A stretch of DNA of 16,039 bases from CAMLKC01 sp035493555 (GTDB lineage Bacteria; Patescibacteriota; Saccharimonadia; Saccharimonadales; Saccharimonadaceae), in assembly GCA_035493555.1 (NCBI GenBank), contig DATJIC010000026.1:1-16039 (forward strand), written 5' to 3'. Made by a program: the position numbers and the translations under genes. Positions 13,942 to 16,039 of the stretch are shown in pieces. The first letter of the stretch is position 1, and each line of letters begins with the position of its first letter. The notes beneath the pieces were generated by a model. It was not told the origin of the DNA, made no database searches, and worked only from the letters and a program-made list of their open reading frames with translations.

Positions 13942-15930
13942 CTATTTCTTCCTATACCAGGTGAAGTCACTGTCGATCAGGCTTTCTTTACCAGCCATTG
14001 GCGCACGTTCATCGAGCGAGGCTGACGCTCGGTTGCTGTCAAACCCGTCGACTTTTCCAACGTACACGAACGTGTGGTGACCAGAGATTGCCACGTCACC
14101 CTTATGGAGGGTTGCTGTATCGAAACTGCCGCCCTTTCCGAGTGTTTGCCAGTTCTTAGAGGCCCACTGCGCCTGGTTAGTGGTATTACCCGCCCCTTTA
14201 CTCATACTTCCACCGTAGTTGTAGTTTTTATCAAACCCGCTGTTGATGATAATGTTGGTAACAAACCCTCCACAGTCGATACCGGGGTGTGCGTTACCGC
14301 CAATGTAACGGTCTTTGTCTTTACGGTGGATAACCTCGGAGGTATAGAGGTCGGTAGCATCAATCGTGAGGCCTTTGTATTTAGGCCAGGCATACCCAAG
14401 GAGTGTCTTGTCAAAATCGCCGCCAACTGCAGGCGCGTTGCCGCATTGGTCCTTTTTTGTATATGGAACGGATTCCTCGATACCTTTTGTAATGCCGTCG
14501 GCGTATTTTTGCTTTAATGGGTCGGAGATTGCTGTGCCTTTGTCTTGGCCTATTTCGTTATAGACCCAAGGCACTTTTGGTGACCAAAGCTCGATTAGGG
14601 CGATATTCCCTTTTGACTTTAAATCGGCACGCGAGAAAGATGCTTTTTGTCGTACGTTCCCTGGGTCGGTGGTAACACTATGACCCTCGGAAGCTGTACG
14701 TGTCTTTGCGAATATATTGGCGAACATTTCACTTTTTTGTGCGGTGTCTTTTTCGGTAAACGTGTCTTTATGGCTGCCGTATTCGCGGTAGGCGCCTAGC
14801 CGTTGCGGCCACGCCTCATTAACATCGCCAGGGGTTGTATGAATACTAACGCCTATGCTCGCCCCGTTGCTCGCTGCTGCGTTTGCACGGTCGCGGAACT
14901 TTACCTGCTGGTCGTTGGTGGTGCGTGCGAGCACTACTTTGTACCCGTCGGCTTCAAGGGACGTTTTGACGCGGTTTGAAACATCCAGCACGTCCGCACT
15001 TTCAGGTGCGTTGGGCGATTCGGCGGTCATGAGGCCACTTTGAGGATCTGTATACGGGGCGATTGCTCCTCCGTGTCCCGGGTCAATGAAAATAACCGGC
15101 GGCGTGCCTGCTGCGGAAGGAGTGGTGCTTGATCCCGAGCTGGATCCTGACGAACTACCATTTGTCGTCGTTGTCTTGCCTGCAAATTGGGTGTAGATGT
15201 CTTTTGCTTTGCCGCCACGGTTACTAATAACCTGAGCGGCTGAGTCGCTAGATACCTCGAAGTTGTTGTGCCAAAATACCGTGGCGTCTTCAATATTTTT
15301 TTGAAGCTTCATAGTATTCCACTCGTTGCCGGCGTCTCCGTAGCCGTGAGCGGTCACTGGACGCGACTTGCTTTCTTGTACGAGATAAGTCAGTTCAAAG
15401 CTAAGGAGCGCGTCTAGGTCGGTTTGCGGTATCTTGGCTTGTGCGCCTTTGTTGCGTGCCCAGTCGAATTGAATGTCCGTGTACTTTACGAGTTCCGAGT
15501 GGTCTTTCTTTAACTTGCCCAGCACACCTTTGTCGGGTGAGGTGTAGCGGCGTCCACCGTCCCACTGTACAAGACCCCAAGCGTTTCCGCTGCCGCCATT
15601 TGCGTAGACATCGCCAGTACTTTGGTGGCGTGTTGGTACGTAGCCTGATTCGGCATCCATATTGCCCATGACACCTGCTGTCTGGATATCATCCAGACCT
15701 TCGCTATGAAGAAAATTCCAGATCTTTTCTTTAATGCCATTGCCGTCAAGTGTCGTATTGCCGCCCGTGTAGGCACAAGTAGGATCATAAAACAGAATAT
15801 CGTTTCCGGAGAAAAAATCCTTATCTATAGCGTTTACCTGCCCAGCGATAGAGATGGCGGTAAATAAAACCGTAAATACAATAAGTTTTAGACGCTGGAT
15901 CGTAGGAATCAGGGTACGAAGTTTATTCAC
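13942..15930 (-). CDS. Secreted three-domain peptidoglycan hydrolase (lysozyme-like, Amidase_3, NlpC/P60-CHAP-like)
   Basis: A 662-aa exported protein predicted to cut peptidoglycan at several bonds. A signal peptide ends at about VNA-34. Residues 66-225 resemble phage-tail lysozymes (GVMGNMDAESGY with Glu94, then AWGLVQWDGGRR). A Gly/Ser linker spans 253-276. Residues 277-485 are an Amidase_3-type N-acetylmuramoyl-L-alanine amidase: DPGHGG with His286, a likely ligand Glu310, SIHTTPGD with His364, and catalytic Glu447 in ALIELW. Residues 500-660 resemble NlpC/P60 or CHAP cysteine peptidases, with Cys553 in IDCGGF and His618/His619 in GHHTFVYVG. The start is GTG 15930, with AGAGGAG about 8 nt upstream and a GTGA overlap with the preceding gene. 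It could remodel its own wall or open that of a host cell; context suggests a secretion-system VirB1-like role. Confidence 0.92.
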   Translation of the reverse strand: MNKLRTLIPTIQRLKLIVFTVLFTAISIAGQVNAIDKDFFSGNDILFYDPTCAYTGGNTTLDGNGIKEKIWNFLHSEGLDDIQTAGVMGNMDAESGYVPTRHQSTGDVYANGGSGNAWGLVQWDGGRRYTSPDKGVLGKLKKDHSELVKYTDIQFDWARNKGAQAKIPQTDLDALLSFELTYLVQESKSRPVTAHGYGDAGNEWNTMKLQKNIEDATVFWHNNFEVSSDSAAQVISNRGGKAKDIYTQFAGKTTTTNGSSSGSSSGSSTTPSAAGTPPVIFIDPGHGGAIAPYTDPQSGLMTAESPNAPESADVLDVSNRVKTSLEADGYKVVLARTTNDQQVKFRDRANAAASNGASIGVSIHTTPGDVNEAWPQRLGAYREYGSHKDTFTEKDTAQKSEMFANIFAKTRTASEGHSVTTDPGNVRQKASFSRADLKSKGNIALIELWSPKVPWVYNEIGQDKGTAISDPLKQKYADGITKGIEESVPYTKKDQCGNAPAVGGDFDKTLLGYAWPKYKGLTIDATDLYTSEVIHRKDKDRYIGGNAHPGIDCGGFVTNIIINSGFDKNYNYGGSMSKGAGNTTNQAQWASKNWQTLGKGGSFDTATLHKGDVAISGHHTFVYVGKVDGFDSNRASASLDERAPMAGKESLIDSDFTWYRKK

Positions 15931-16037
15931 AAGGCAGCTCCTCTTACTGGTGATGAAAATAGGCTGGTTAACGAAAGCAGATTACCAAGGCTAAAGCCGA
16001 TATTACTCGATGTATTGCCGGTTGAAGAGACAGGCGA
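15927..16037 (-). CDS. C-terminal end of an unidentified gene, cut by window edge
   Basis: This minus-strand frame is the only one open from the window edge to the hydrolase start. It ends with TGA 15927-15929, overlapping the hydrolase GTG as GTGA, a usual sign of a real operon partner. Only 36 residues are visible: Ser/Gly/Asn-rich, then a mildly hydrophobic run (FSLGNLLSLTSLF), ending RGAAL. A membrane protein is possible; identity cannot be given. Confidence 0.5.
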   Translation of the reverse strand, partial: SPVSSTGNTSSNIGFSLGNLLSLTSLFSSPVRGAAL

Positions 16038-16039
16038 TA

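Noticed and set aside
13301..15929. Recoding of TGA as glycine, as in some CPR lineages
   Set aside because: TGA ends the PEGA gene exactly at the next start (ATGA) and ends the partial gene at the GTG of the hydrolase (GTGA), so it acts as a stop; no core gene here needs TGA read through.

Overview
The window looks like the replication-origin region of a Candidate Phyla Radiation bacterium, most likely a Saccharibacterium (TM7). This is an inference from the compact bacterial origin order (jag, yidC, rnpA, rpmH | oriC | dnaA, dnaN, recF), short intergenic gaps, overlapping stop codons, many near-leaderless promoters, and envelope genes typical of small host-associated bacteria. TGA acts as an ordinary stop (for example at 13301-13303), which argues against the CPR lineages that read UGA as glycine.

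Left arm, 1-6620: nucleotide-sugar and glycan genes. On the minus strand are a large gene cut by the left edge (a diverged Nudix-like domain joined to a HAD phosphatase domain, not recognised as a named gene), a canonical Nudix hydrolase, and GDP-mannose 4,6-dehydratase (gmd), the last two nearly overlapping as an operon. Diverging from gmd on the plus strand are a GtrB/DPMS-like membrane glycosyltransferase and a GtrA-family flippase-like protein. A stand-alone ManC-type cupin (minus) and a GT4 glycosyltransferase (plus) follow as a divergent pair. Together they could make and use GDP-mannose-derived sugars and attach them to a lipid carrier or surface glycan.

Origin core, 6617-12646: on the minus strand, transcribed away from the origin, are rpmH (45 aa), rnpA, yidC and a short jag/khpB. 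rpmH and rnpA are separated by a strong hairpin terminator, and rpmH, rnpA and yidC each have a visible -10 element. Three DnaA boxes lie between rpmH and dnaA. The dnaA promoter carries a fourth, degenerate box in its -35 region. dnaA, dnaN and recF run on the plus strand. The 267 bp dnaA-dnaN spacer has more degenerate boxes and an open frame of uncertain status.

Right arm, 12647-16039: a minus-strand operon facing the origin. Reading in its own direction it contains the end of an unidentified gene, a secreted 662-aa protein with three predicted peptidoglycan-cutting domains (lysozyme-like, Amidase_3, NlpC/P60 or CHAP-like), and two single-pass membrane proteins, one with a PEGA-like domain. 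The layout resembles the VirB1/VirB8 part of Gram-positive type IV secretion clusters, but that reading is an inference. The most novel candidates are this operon, the Nudix-HAD fusion and the promoter architecture. No tRNA, rRNA, CRISPR array or mobile element was seen, and no gene-free stretch exceeds 300 bp.
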